Shown here: one piece after another, positions 23,934 to 33,065 of the stretch
How the letters are laid out: each line of letters begins with the position of its first letter
Position numbering within the stretch: position 1 is the stretch's first letter
NCBI RefSeq assembly: GCF_000413855.1
Contig: NZ_ATGG01000049.1
Location: 28,931 to 92,930, forward strand
DNA: 64,000 nucleotides
Reading direction: 5' to 3'
Origin: Acinetobacter gyllenbergii CIP 110306 = MTCC 11365
GTDB taxonomy: Bacteria; Pseudomonadota; Gammaproteobacteria; Pseudomonadales; Moraxellaceae
Program-made: the position numbers and the translations under genes
The notes under the pieces: model-generated
What the model saw: only the letters and a program-made list of their open reading frames with translations
Database searches by the model: none
Told to the model about the DNA's origin: nothing

Positions 23934-24573
23934 TCTGTTACTCACAGGTACGACCGATACTTTAATCATGGTCGGTGTCTCTGCGATTTTGGCCTTTTTG
24001 ATTGGTCTGCCGATTGCCTTGATTTTGGTCAGTACCGCAGATTTTGGGATTTACCCATCCAAGAAAATTAATCAGCCTTTGGGCTGGGTGATTAACATCA
24101 CTCGATCCGTGCCCTTCCTGATTTTAATGGTGGCATTGATTCCATTTACCCGTTGGATCGTTGGCACCAGTTATGGGGTCTTGGCTGCGATTGTGCCCTT
24201 AACCATCGCCGCTATTCCATTCTTCGCCCGTATTGCCGAAGTCAGCCTACGTGAAGTCGATCAAGGTCTGATTGAAGCAGCACAAGCGATGGGCTGTAAT
24301 CGTAAACAGATTCTTTGGCATGTGTTACTCCCTGAAGCCTTGCCAGGGATTGTCGCAGGTTTTACCGTGACCATTGTGACCATGATCAGTTCCTCTGCCA
24401 TCGCAGGTGCGATTGGTGCAGGTGGTTTGGGCGATATTGCTTACCGTTACGGCTATCAACGTTTTGATATGCAAGTGATGCTGGCGGTAATTTTAGTGCT
24501 GATTGTTTTGGTGATGTTGGTACAAGTCACAGGCGATAATATTGCCAAACAACTGGATAAACGCAAAGTTTAA
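23914..24573 (+). CDS. metI: MetI-type ABC transporter permease
   Basis: A 219-residue permease with five predicted membrane helices and the EAA loop (EAAQAMGCNRKQILWHVLLPEALPGI) that contacts the ATPase. The order binding protein, ATPase, permease (Q-N-I) is reversed relative to E. coli metNIQ. Its start overlaps metN by 20 bases. A weak hairpin terminator follows. Confidence 0.85.
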   Translation: MYNQLIDLLLTGTTDTLIMVGVSAILAFLIGLPIALILVSTADFGIYPSKKINQPLGWVINITRSVPFLILMVALIPFTRWIVGTSYGVLAAIVPLTIAAIPFFARIAEVSLREVDQGLIEAAQAMGCNRKQILWHVLLPEALPGIVAGFTVTIVTMISSSAIAGAIGAGGLGDIAYRYGYQRFDMQVMLAVILVLIVLVMLVQVTGDNIAKQLDKRKV

Positions 24574-24596
24574 GCTCGAAATAAAAATCCATACTC

Positions 24597-24626
24597 GCCA
24601 TGACCTGACTTTGTCATGGCTTTCAT
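24597..24626 (+). terminator. terminator of the sulfur operon
   Basis: GCCATGAC and GTCATGGC pair around an eight-base loop, followed by TTT only, so termination may be partial. Confidence 0.5.
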
Positions 24627-24672
24627 GTAAAATCAGCAGCAATTTTTAAATAACACATTTGTGAGTGGTTTC

Positions 24673-25764
24673 ATGGGTTTTAATTGCGGTATTGTTGGTC
24701 TGCCAAACGTAGGTAAATCTACATTATTTAATGCATTAACAAAGGCAGCGATTGCGGCTGAAAACTTTCCGTTTTGTACCATTGAACCGAATACAGGGAT
24801 TGTTCCTGTTCCAGATCCACGCCTAGATAAACTTACAGCAATTGTTAAACCACAACGTGTTATCCCGACCACAATGGAATTTGTTGATATCGCAGGTCTA
24901 GTTGCTGGTGCATCAAAAGGTGAAGGCTTGGGTAACCAATTCCTTGCCAACATCCGTGAAACGGATGCAATTGCACACGTTGTTCGTTGTTTCGAAGATG
25001 AAAACGTGATTCACGTAAATGGTAAAATTGATCCTTTAGATGATATCGCGACCATCAACACCGAACTTGCACTTGCTGACCTTGATACCGTTGCCAAAGC
25101 ATTGTTACGTTTGACTAAAGCGGCGAAAGGCGGTGACAAAGAAGCACTTGCAACCAAAGCTGTATTAGAAAAAATCCAACCTTTGCTTGATGAAGGTAAA
25201 CCAGCACGTGCGGCTGACCTTTCTGATGACGAACGTAAAGCGGTTCGCGGTTTTGGTTTAATGACACTTAAACCAACCATGTATATTGCGAACGTTGCAG
25301 AAGATGGTTTTGAAAATAACCCGCATCTTGAAGCGGTTAAAAAACTTGCTGCTGAAGAAAATGCGATTGTTGTACCGCTTTGTAACCAGATCGAAGCTGA
25401 GATTTCATTGTTAGAAGATGAAGACCGTGCTGAATTCTTGGAAGCGATGGGCATGGAAGAACCAGGCTTAAATGTCGTGATTCGTGCAGGTTATAGCTTA
25501 CTTGGCTTACAAACTTACTTCACTGCGGGCGTACAAGAAGTTCGTGCTTGGACTGTTAAGGTCGGTGCGACTGCGCCACAAGCGGCTGGTGTGATTCATA
25601 CTGACTTCGAAAAAGGCTTTATCCGTGCTGAATGTGTTGCTTATGATGACTTCATTCAATACAACGGTGAAAGCGGTGCCAAAGAAGCAGGTAAATGGCG
25701 TTTAGAAGGTAAAACCTATGTCGTTCAAGACGGCGATGTATTACACTTCCGTTTTAATGTATAA
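24673..25764 (+). CDS. ychF: ribosome-binding ATPase YchF
   Basis: An Obg-family P-loop protein that prefers ATP over GTP. The P-loop GLPNVGKS (residues 9-16), the switch region DIAGLVAGASKGEGLGNQFL and the NVAED motif that replaces the usual NKxD explain the ATP preference. A coiled coil and a C-terminal TGS domain follow (ending DYNGESGAKEAGKWRLEGK-like sequence). The ATG at 24673 gives the standard 363 residues; a GTG four codons earlier is possible. It binds ribosomes and helps control stress responses. Confidence 0.95.
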   Translation: MGFNCGIVGLPNVGKSTLFNALTKAAIAAENFPFCTIEPNTGIVPVPDPRLDKLTAIVKPQRVIPTTMEFVDIAGLVAGASKGEGLGNQFLANIRETDAIAHVVRCFEDENVIHVNGKIDPLDDIATINTELALADLDTVAKALLRLTKAAKGGDKEALATKAVLEKIQPLLDEGKPARAADLSDDERKAVRGFGLMTLKPTMYIANVAEDGFENNPHLEAVKKLAAEENAIVVPLCNQIEAEISLLEDEDRAEFLEAMGMEEPGLNVVIRAGYSLLGLQTYFTAGVQEVRAWTVKVGATAPQAAGVIHTDFEKGFIRAECVAYDDFIQYNGESGAKEAGKWRLEGKTYVVQDGDVLHFRFNV

Positions 25765-25782
25765 ATCAGTTTTTTGATTTCC

Positions 25783-25818
25783 AAACCGTCAATGAGGATC
25801 TTATTGGCGGTTTTTTAT
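25783..25818 (+). terminator. ychF terminator
   Basis: AACCGTCAAT and ATTGGCGGTT pair with one G-T type mismatch and are followed by a T6 run. Confidence 0.8.
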
Positions 25819-25892
25819 TTAAAATATTCATCGAAAATAAAAACTTTATGAATACCGATGCGTATAGATAACAATCCAACAAAAACGCTCAT
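25815..25892 (-). pseudogene. truncated start of a second LprI-like gene
   Basis: Minus-strand ATG at 25892 overlaps the stop of the frameshifted immunity gene (ATGA), exactly as the LprI-like gene at 26817 does with its upstream neighbour. The first residues MSVFVGLL match MRVFIGLY of that gene, but similarity ends after about ten codons and a stop follows at 25815, inside the ychF terminator. It marks the end of a duplicated unit. Confidence 0.5.
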
Positions 25893-26414
25893 TTATAATT
25901 TTTATCCAGCCATTTTTTAATCGAAGCAATGTCTTTGAATTTATAATAAACCCGCCCCTCTACCTGTCCTTCAAAACCTTCTGAATCATCACCTAGTAGA
26001 CTTGTTAATTCTGTTAACTTCATATTTTTATCTATCTGATAAAGATTAACTTCATAAGAATTACCTTCTACTTGAGGGGTACAACAATAATATGATGTAT
26101 GCAGAGTTATAATTAAAGGCAATTTTTCCATTTTTGGTCTATAAACACTAACGGCTAAAAGTTTAGGCCTTTCTTTAGCAGCAAAATCAAAATATTCATT
26201 TACAAAAACCTTGTTTTTTAGAATTTCCAATATAATTTTTTAAAGTCTCACCTTGTTCCGATGAGCACGTATAATTAAATAATTTATAGTCATTTTTCTT
26301 AAAAATACTTAACGCTATCTCTTCATGAAGATGACAGTGCTCTTTTGCCCACGCATTCTTATAACAGAATAAAAATATTAAAATAAACAGAAAATGCATA
26401 AATTTCTTTTTCAT
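25889..26414 (-). pseudogene. frameshifted secreted immunity-like protein
   Basis: Two overlapping frames together match the intact 173-residue protein encoded at 26814-27335. The first (26414 to 26196) gives a signal peptide (FMHFLFILIFLFCYKNAWA) and the N-terminal half; the second (to 25889) gives the C-terminal half, ending FKDIASIKKWLDKNYK, where the paralogue ends FKDIATIKKWLDKNYK. The switch falls near an A6 run at about 26204-26212. The intact product would be periplasmic. It is probably an old immunity gene of the T6SS island. Confidence 0.7.
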
Positions 26415-26463
26415 TTCACAATTCCATATTATTCACATATTAATTGTAACTTTAATAGAAAAT

Positions 26464-26817
26464 TCAATATCTTTTTAGAAAAGAAATACGCTCTTTTGTC
26501 ATTTCAGTTTGGCATGCTATAGCTTCAAAATGACTTTCTCGTCCAAATTCATCTTCATTTGCAATACATAGCTTTTCTTTCTTCTTAACCCAGTTTCTTT
26601 GAGATGTTCTTAACTTTTCTTTTTCATCTTGGGAAAGTTTAGATATTTTATTTTTATAAACTGAGTTTAGCTCTTTGTCATTTTCTTGTTATTCAATTAA
26701 ATAACAATTCAATATATCATTAAAAACAGTACTTTCAGGTTTACAAATCAGAATATTTTTATCTGCATAGACATACATAGTTAACCATATAAAATACAAC
26801 CCAATAAATACTCTCAT
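26464..26817 (-). pseudogene. LprI-like lysozyme-inhibitor gene with internal stop
   Basis: The frame gives a signal peptide (MRVFIGLYFIWLTMYVYA), then cysteines and the pattern ELNSVYKNKI...LRTSQRNWVKKKEKLC...ACQTEMTKERI characteristic of LprI/DUF1311 domains, which can inhibit lysozymes. A TAA at 26691-26689 (after residue 42) interrupts it. Its start overlaps the preceding stop by four bases, so it was co-translated with the 173-residue gene. In this setting it could have protected against a cell-wall-cutting effector. Confidence 0.65.
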
Positions 26818-27335
26818 TTATAATTCTTATCCAGCCATTTTTTAATAGTAGCAATGTCTTTGAATTTAAAATGCATATAATCATCAGATACTCCCTCCAA
26901 CCCACTCTGAGAGTTCCCAAGAATATTACTTATATCAACCAACCTAACTCTTTTCTCAGTTAAATAAATTTCATATAAGTTAACATTATAAAGAATACCA
27001 TTGACTGTTGGAGAATCCCATACTTGTGTATGAAGTGTAATTAACAATGGTCTCTGATTATCTTTTTTATAAACACTTACAGCTTCCAACTTCGGCAACC
27101 ACTTCCCTATATTTATATCATATTTATTAATAAATATTTTTTGATTACCTCCTTCTAAATAATTAATCACAACAGGATTTTCTTCATTACAAGATTTACT
27201 TACTATTCGAAAATCATTTTTAACCTTAAGACTTATTTTCGTATATTTTACATCACAGCCTTCATAAGTATCATTCGTTTTTGCATTAGTACAACCAATT
27301 ATTAAAAAGAGTATTGTAATTAACAGAAATTTCAT
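26814..27335 (-). CDS. secreted immunity-like protein, 173 aa
   Basis: The family is not recognised. A signal peptide with a lipobox-like LIIGC motif (residues 10-15) suggests a lipoprotein. The body has a repeated beta pattern (LEAVSVYKKDNQRPLLITLHT, VNLYEIY) and ends FKDIATIKKWLDKNYK. It is the intact paralogue of the frameshifted copy downstream. Location in the T6SS island, behind an orphan toxin tip, and its periplasmic destination make an immunity role the best guess. Very AT-rich. Confidence 0.6.
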   Translation of the reverse strand: MKFLLITILFLIIGCTNAKTNDTYEGCDVKYTKISLKVKNDFRIVSKSCNEENPVVINYLEGGNQKIFINKYDINIGKWLPKLEAVSVYKKDNQRPLLITLHTQVWDSPTVNGILYNVNLYEIYLTEKRVRLVDISNILGNSQSGLEGVSDDYMHFKFKDIATIKKWLDKNYK

Positions 27336-27344
27336 AAGACATCA

Positions 27345-27512
27345 CTATTTAAAAATATTTTTAGACTTGTCAAAAAAAGAACGTCTATCTTCTATCATTT
27401 TTGAGGTTGCTCCAGCATTTACGCTCTTTGTAATTTTATCAACAACTCCATGGTTAAAACCCTCATCGGCATAATTATCATGATAACCTCTACAATAATT
27501 ACAATTTCGATA
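27345..27512 (-). pseudogene. orphan C-terminal tip of an effector, remnant 2
   Basis: An open stretch without a start codon encodes about 55 residues: YRNCNYCRGYHDNYADEGF, a VVDKITKSV helix and a basic tail DRRSFFDKSKNIFK, ending at a stop ten bases before the 173-residue gene. It lies directly after the stop of the 142-residue gene. A startless C-terminal fragment followed by an immunity-type gene is the usual form of a displaced toxin module. The toxin activity cannot be named. Confidence 0.45.
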
Positions 27513-27516
27513 TCAG

Positions 27517-27945
27517 CTAAAACTTAACAATAAGCAAGCAAAAGTCAAAAATATAAGAAAAAAAAATACCAAAAAAGATAAGAGTATATTGAATATAAAA
27601 AAAGAAGGGAAATTTATTAAGAAGTTGAACTAGTTCATTTTTTCTTACTATAAAAAAGAAATCTTTATTGTAAAGCTTCTTGAAGCTCATGCCTTGCTTA
27701 ATATTTAATACTTCACGAAAAAAAACTAATGGAACCAATCCAATAAAATATGAATCAAATGGGTTGAGTGGTATTTTATAATGTCTCTCATCTCCATATA
27801 CAAGCCTACAAATACCTTTTAAATTACAGGATAAATAAACATACTGAACGATGAAAGTAAATACATACAGAAATAAAAAAAGGAAAGCAAGAATAAAAAA
27901 AGAAAAAATTTTGTCTTCTAAAAATAAATTAATAAAATTAATCAT
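27517..27945 (-). CDS. membrane immunity-like protein, 142 aa
   Basis: The product has a hydrophobic N-terminal segment (residues about 13-38) and another at the C-terminus (about 113-140), with a soluble part between. The same layout, length and position occur in the 137-residue gene at 28251, although sequence identity is low. It overlaps the preceding orphan toxin tip by four bases (ATGA). It is therefore probably the inner-membrane immunity protein for that glycine-zipper tip. Base composition is very AT-rich, suggesting transfer. Confidence 0.55.
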   Translation of the reverse strand: MINFINLFLEDKIFSFFILAFLFLFLYVFTFIVQYVYLSCNLKGICRLVYGDERHYKIPLNPFDSYFIGLVPLVFFREVLNIKQGMSFKKLYNKDFFFIVRKNELVQLLNKFPFFFYIQYTLIFFGIFFSYIFDFCLLIVKF

Positions 27946-28250
27946 TTTCTATTTCTATCATTAACTTTATCATATACATATTCTGCACCTAGACCAGTAC
28001 CTGTACCAACAGCCCAACTGGCAACTGCACCTAAACCAGCAGCAACTCCCAATACAACCCATCCAGTTCCACCACTAGCAAGACTATTCCCCCCCATCCA
28101 TCCTCCAAAAATCCCGCCTCCTATTCCTCCTGCAACAGCACAAGCACCGATAACAACTAATCCATCACCACCTGTACCAACACCCAATACTAACATGGCA
28201 ATTGTAATAGCTGCTAATGCTTGCTCCCCTATAAGTCCTAAGTAATACTT
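27942..28250 (-). pseudogene. orphan glycine-zipper effector tip, remnant 1
   Basis: From just after the immunity stop at 28251 an open frame encodes about 100 residues without a proper start (an ATG at 28196 would give 84). It contains VLGVGTGGDGLVVIGACAV and AGGIGGGIFGG, nearly identical to the C-terminus of the full effector at 28666-30078, then a different end GLGAEYVYDKVNDRNRK. It looks like a displaced toxin C-terminus kept as a recombination reservoir. The immunity-like gene at 27945 overlaps its stop. Confidence 0.6.
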
Positions 28251-28664
28251 TTACTTTGGAAAAAATAGTATTATTGCTAGTATTGATAAACAAAAAGCTG
28301 AAAAAATTAAATTTTTTACAACGGATTTATACCATTCTCCATGATTGAGTAATAATAGATTAAGATTTTTATCATTCATATTGGGCGCTAATAGAAAGGG
28401 ACCTCTAGAAAAAACGGTATCCCTTTTTAGTACTTTTAGCTCTCTGAATCTAGCAGCTGCAACCATTCCTGTTGTTGTCTCTATTAAAAAGAAGCTAGTC
28501 AAATCTAGCTTTTTGATGTATTTAGGATTACCAAAGAGTAAACTAGAGATAGAACTAAGATTCTTTTTAACATATGCATAACTTTTGAAACTAGATATTA
28601 AGGAATAAGAAAGCCATATAGAGCCAATAGTTGCAAAAACAATTTCAAAAGACTTTTCTAACAT
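28251..28664 (-). CDS. probable immunity protein of the glycine-zipper effector, 137 aa
   Basis: A 137-residue protein with two hydrophobic segments (residues about 8-26 and 115-135) and a middle soluble domain containing PKYIKKLDLTSFFLIETTTGMV. It starts one base after the effector stop, the classic position of a cognate immunity gene. An effector with a membrane-inserting glycine zipper would be countered by an inner-membrane protein, which fits this topology. The family is not recognised. Confidence 0.65.
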   Translation of the reverse strand: MLEKSFEIVFATIGSIWLSYSLISSFKSYAYVKKNLSSISSLLFGNPKYIKKLDLTSFFLIETTTGMVAAARFRELKVLKRDTVFSRGPFLLAPNMNDKNLNLLLLNHGEWYKSVVKNLIFSAFCLSILAIILFFPK

Positions 28665-28665
28665 T

Positions 28666-30078
28666 TTATTGGGTCATCCATTCTATACTACGATCAGCGC
28701 CAATACCTATAATCTCACCAATCTTTCCTCCTATTATTCCCCCACCTATCCCCCCAGCAACAGCACAAGCACCGATAACAACTAATCCAATCCCACCCGT
28801 TCCAACCCCGATAACTAAAACCGCAGCGGCTGCACCTAGAGAAGCCCCTTTTACTCCCCCATAAATACTCCCTCCTAGCTTTAAGGGTTCTACTAAGACT
28901 GCTTTTCTAATTTTTTTATTCTCCCCCGTCTCAGTTGCTTGGTAAATATTAATTCCAGCTTCTGCAATTCCGACACCAATCATAAAGTTACCACCTTGTT
29001 TAAGAACACTAGTCACACGTCCAACCTCATTCATATTCTTTAAATAGGCTGGCAATCCACCTTGATAGTAAGCACTCTTCACAAATGCCGTACTTCTCAA
29101 ATTTTTTCTTAAATTTGATGTTTGTATTCCTGTATCCCACTTAAACATCCTTTGGGAAATGCTATTTTCAAAATCTTTCAGCAATGCTGAGTTGGCCGCT
29201 TCAAACTTATTAAAGTGTTTAGGATTAGCTAAACGCGTTTTCTTCTGATGTTCTTGGGCATAATTTTTTACTAACTGAGAATAAGCCCCCAAAGTTCTAT
29301 TTTTAGTTTCCTCAACAAATAATAGTGCCCCGTCTACTGTATTTTTTGCTGTTGTTGCTAGCATCGTACCAGTACCATCAACATTTTCTATAGGTTTGTG
29401 GCTAAGACCAACATAATCCTCACTTATTAAGGAGTTATAAAAAAATTCATAGTTTTGTGCAAAAAACTCGGCATCAAAATCTTTATCCTTTTTCATTTCC
29501 ACTAAGTTTTTAAATGCATCTTGAGCATCCTTTTTATATTTTGGAAGCTCTTTTGCTGTGGTTGAATTTGAGAGAACAATGACCATTCCAGGTGACAATA
29601 TTCGAATAGGCACGATATTCGAAATATGTGGGTTGTTTGCCCGTAGTATATCCCAATCTGATGCGATTAAAGGCCTCTTAAAAACTCGTTTAGACCAGTC
29701 ATGCATGGTTTCTGCCTTTTTAACCAGATACCAAGCAACTTCCCCATCATCTAAATAAATTTCCTTAATATTCTGTTTCACCTTCTGCGTTAGTTCTGTT
29801 GTCATTTTAATGGTAAAGGTACTATGCGTTTTCTTATTGGGATAAGCTTGTACAGCAATTTTTTGTAGGATTTCTCCACGGAAATAAACAGCATAAATCA
29901 AGGAGGTATTTAAATTATATATTTCAGTCCAACCTGTTAAACCCTGCTCATCAAAATTACCTTCAAATGTTGTTGTTTTCTTAGTCGCATTATTAATCAC
30001 AAAGAATTTATAAGTTAAATCTTTCAATTTGAGAGGGGCTTGAACACTGAGCTTTAGACGGCTGAAATAGGTACTCAT
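28666..30078 (-). CDS. T6SS effector with LysM and glycine-zipper domains
   Basis: This 470-residue protein is encoded right after vgrG (overlap four bases), which marks it as VgrG-delivered cargo. The N-terminal 110 residues are beta-rich, residues about 116-170 look like a LysM peptidoglycan-binding domain (WYLVKKAETMHDWSKRVFK...LRANNP...ILSPGMVIVL), the middle is helical, and the C-terminus (about 395-460) is a glycine-zipper membrane region (VVIGACAVAGGIGGGIIGG). That suggests delivery to the periplasm and pore formation or membrane damage. No PAAR domain or named toxin fold is visible. Confidence 0.7.
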   Translation of the reverse strand: MSTYFSRLKLSVQAPLKLKDLTYKFFVINNATKKTTTFEGNFDEQGLTGWTEIYNLNTSLIYAVYFRGEILQKIAVQAYPNKKTHSTFTIKMTTELTQKVKQNIKEIYLDDGEVAWYLVKKAETMHDWSKRVFKRPLIASDWDILRANNPHISNIVPIRILSPGMVIVLSNSTTAKELPKYKKDAQDAFKNLVEMKKDKDFDAEFFAQNYEFFYNSLISEDYVGLSHKPIENVDGTGTMLATTAKNTVDGALLFVEETKNRTLGAYSQLVKNYAQEHQKKTRLANPKHFNKFEAANSALLKDFENSISQRMFKWDTGIQTSNLRKNLRSTAFVKSAYYQGGLPAYLKNMNEVGRVTSVLKQGGNFMIGVGIAEAGINIYQATETGENKKIRKAVLVEPLKLGGSIYGGVKGASLGAAAAVLVIGVGTGGIGLVVIGACAVAGGIGGGIIGGKIGEIIGIGADRSIEWMTQ

Positions 30079-32790
30079 AGTTGATCTCCAGAATCTTCTT
30101 CTCCAGCGTGCTCAATTTCATTCATTATTACTAGAGTCGTAATTTGTTGAGCAGATGGCGATGTTTTTAGCTTCATAAATCCTTTTTGATCAGTTTTTCC
30201 CTTTTGAACATTTCCCTCTTCATCAAATAAGATGTAAGGTTTATCAGCCATGACCTGACTTTCTTTATTTTTTACCAAGTATTGTAAAACATAAGGATTT
30301 TCTACATCGGGTAATACTGAAATAACTGTATTTACTTTCGCCCCACCCATAAACACATGCTGACCTGCTTTTACCTCAAATTTGCCACCTGTGGTCGCGA
30401 CAATGCCTGAATCATTCAGTTTCAGTTGAGAATCTTTGCCTGTAATCACAATTTCTTTTGCACTAATGATTTCAACCCGATCTTCAGTCGAAATAATTTG
30501 AATGCCTTGTTTAGAGAATAAATCTATGCCATCCGTTTGTGCATGGACTTCAAACTTCCCCTTCGCCGCAACCTGTTTAATCCCTGTTTGGGCAGCAAAC
30601 AAACTGATCCTGTTTTGTGCATGGGCAATCAGATTTTTTTGTGTACTCAGATGAATACTCTCGCCAGCGATCTGATTGATCTGTCTATCCGCCGAGATAT
30701 GAATATCTTCATGGCTACTCAGGCCAATACCTTCGGGTGAACTCAGTAACAGCAATGCTTTATTGAACTTGGCAATCTTTATTTCGATCTGTGCAGCGAA
30801 CGCTTTTAACTGAGCCAGTGATTCAAGTTCATCGGTCTGCTGATTTTTGGCGACCTCACTCAGTGCTTGGGTATTATTCTGGTTCGCTTCAAGTTGCTGT
30901 CTGGCTGACTGTGCATCCAGATGTTCAGCTTGTGCATGATCTTGCTTATGGGTTGAAAGCAATAAACCCTCTCCCGCACGTACTGCGCCCCATAAATCGG
31001 TACGCAGTTCAAAGCCCTCACCACGGTCTTCGCTTTCAACCTTGTTTTTTGGATGACAGAGCTGACCGAGATTTAATTGACTGGCGGCATGGCTACTTTG
31101 CAGTTGTGCACTGATCTGCCCTGTGCTGTCATCAAAACGTAGTTGATTAAAGCCTTCACCTTTATATTCGCGTGATCGAATACCTGACAGTTTTTTGGTC
31201 TCAGGAAGTTTTCCTATTTGATCAAACTGTGTGGGTGAACGCTGCGCTTCATGAATCCTCCCCAGTACAAAAGGGCGGTCAAGGTTGCCATCAAAGAAGT
31301 CAATGACCACCATTTCACCGACGCGAGGCAAGAACCGCGCACCAAAACCTTCGCCAGCCCAAGAGGTCAGGACATCGACCCATGCTGAGTCAGTATCATC
31401 ATCGTTGGTTCCTGCACCACCATCATGGCTATGGTCTTCTGTACGGGTAAATAGAAAACGAACTTTTATACGCCCCCATTCATCCACATGGATTTCCTCT
31501 CCTTCAGGGCCAACAACTCGAGCTCGCATTGGGTGAGCAGTTGGCCTATGAGTTAAGGGGTTATATTCAGGTACGATTTTGATATTACGGCGTTGTAGTG
31601 TCAGTTGATTTGCCTGACGTTGTTCAGAGCCAATATTCTGTTGTTGCCACTGACTCTGGTTGATCAGATCTTGGATCTGTTGGCTTAGGTCTTTCGGAAG
31701 ATTATTCTGACTATAAAACTGCTTGGCAGTGATCAGGAATTGCTTATCATCTCCTTGGTGTTGATCTATTTCAGGGTGTCCTGCCAGTTCAAACCAGTAC
31801 CCGACATGGGCGTCTCGAACGGTGCTATTCGCCACAAATTGCTTTGCTTGTAAGTCGTGGTATTGCCCAATCTGCTGATTCAGCTTTTCAATTTGCGCAT
31901 GACCTGACGGTGTTACACCATCTTCACCCTTTAGGTCCTGCATCCATGCTGGACTGAAATGCCATGCATCTTCGAGTCCAAGTGAGGCTACATCATCGCC
32001 TTCACTGTGCTGATGTTTGCTTTGAACACTACCTGCTCCGTCCTCTTGTTCCAGTGCATCGGCTTGCCAACGCTGGATATGCACGGCGGTCGGCTGTAAG
32101 CTGCGTTCTTCGCGCTAGGGCTTGATAGTGGCTATTGTCATCAATCAAACGTAGTTTTTGCGCTTGGATTGGACTTTTGCTAGTCGGAACAATAAGCTGG
32201 GCTTCGTCAATCACCCAGCTCATCCCTTCACTCCGCATCAAAAATGTTAAAAACTCTGCATCGGTCTGATTATGTTGCATAATAAATGGACGTACATCAT
32301 AGTCTGTGCGCAACCCACTTAAATCCAGTGTCAAGCTTGAAGCAAATAATGGGCTTCTTTGTTGCCATTCCTTAAATATGACTTGCACCACCTCACACAC
32401 GCTTTTATTCATAAATACGCGAGAGTTTCGCCTTTTATGCCACAGCGCGGTTGGATCTTCTAAAGTCAGTTTATAGAGGCTTAAACTGCCGTCAGATAGG
32501 CCTTGTGATGCTTGGGTGATAATCCCAGTGACACGGCTAAGCTGCCCCTGATCAGTCACTGTATCTATCGCAGCCTGACTGCCAATGAATTGCTTGAGCG
32601 GAATGGTAGCATCCGTTGACAGACAGATTAGTTCAGCCTTGAGTCCTTGATTAAGGCCATGAACGCCCTCAATATGCTGCAAAAAAATTTGAGGATTTAA
32701 ACTCTGATTTGCAAACTGAATATGAATGGCACGTTTATGTGCAGTCAGTCCTATTTTTTCCAACAGGAATTCAATATTATTTAATCGCAT
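30075..32790 (-). pseudogene. vgrG: vgrG, type VI secretion spike, frameshifted
   Basis: The N-terminal frame (from 32790) gives the gp27-like part (KRAIHIQFANQSLNPQIFLQ...SGIITQASQGLSDG). The second frame, from about 32084 to 30075, gives the gp5 OB fold (GEEIHVDEWGRIKVRF), the DUF2345 needle region and a C-terminal extension. The frames meet near 32111-32118: restoring two bases to make GCGCGC would read QALAREERSLQP without a break, so a 2-bp deletion is likely. The gene is an orphan with no T6SS structural genes nearby. If the frameshift is real, the spike and its effector cannot be delivered normally. Confidence 0.8.
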
Positions 32791-32995
32791 ATTAATCTTG
32801 TTATATAAAAATAAATCCATTTAATTATTTATTGTAGTTCAGCTCACTGTCTTTTATTTGCTACTTTAGGACATTTTATAAAACAACTTATTCCTTTATT
32901 TATTCAAGATAAGATAATCTAATTTTCGATGTATTCTTTATTTTATAGCTTAGCTTTCAAGCTATAAATTTAATTCGGATTAAAATAAATAAACT

Positions 32996-33045
32996 GCATA
33001 AAAAACCCCTAAAAATTAGACATTTTCAGAGGTTTTATGCAGGAC
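32996..33045. terminator. hairpin downstream of the Mpo1-like gene
   Basis: GCATAAAAAACCCCT and AGAGGTTTTATGC form a long imperfect stem just after the stop at 33066 on the minus strand. The rest of the 32791-33065 gap is AT-rich and must contain the vgrG promoter. Confidence 0.55.
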
Positions 33046-33065
33046 TTTTAGATCCAACTGGCAAT

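Noticed and set aside
27942..28196. 84-residue glycine-rich ORF as a real independent gene
   Set aside because: The open frame extends upstream to the immunity stop without a start and matches the effector C-terminus, so it is better read as an orphan toxin tip.
28666..32790. A complete type VI secretion locus
   Set aside because: Only vgrG and cargo are present; no sheath, tube, baseplate or membrane-complex genes occur in the window.
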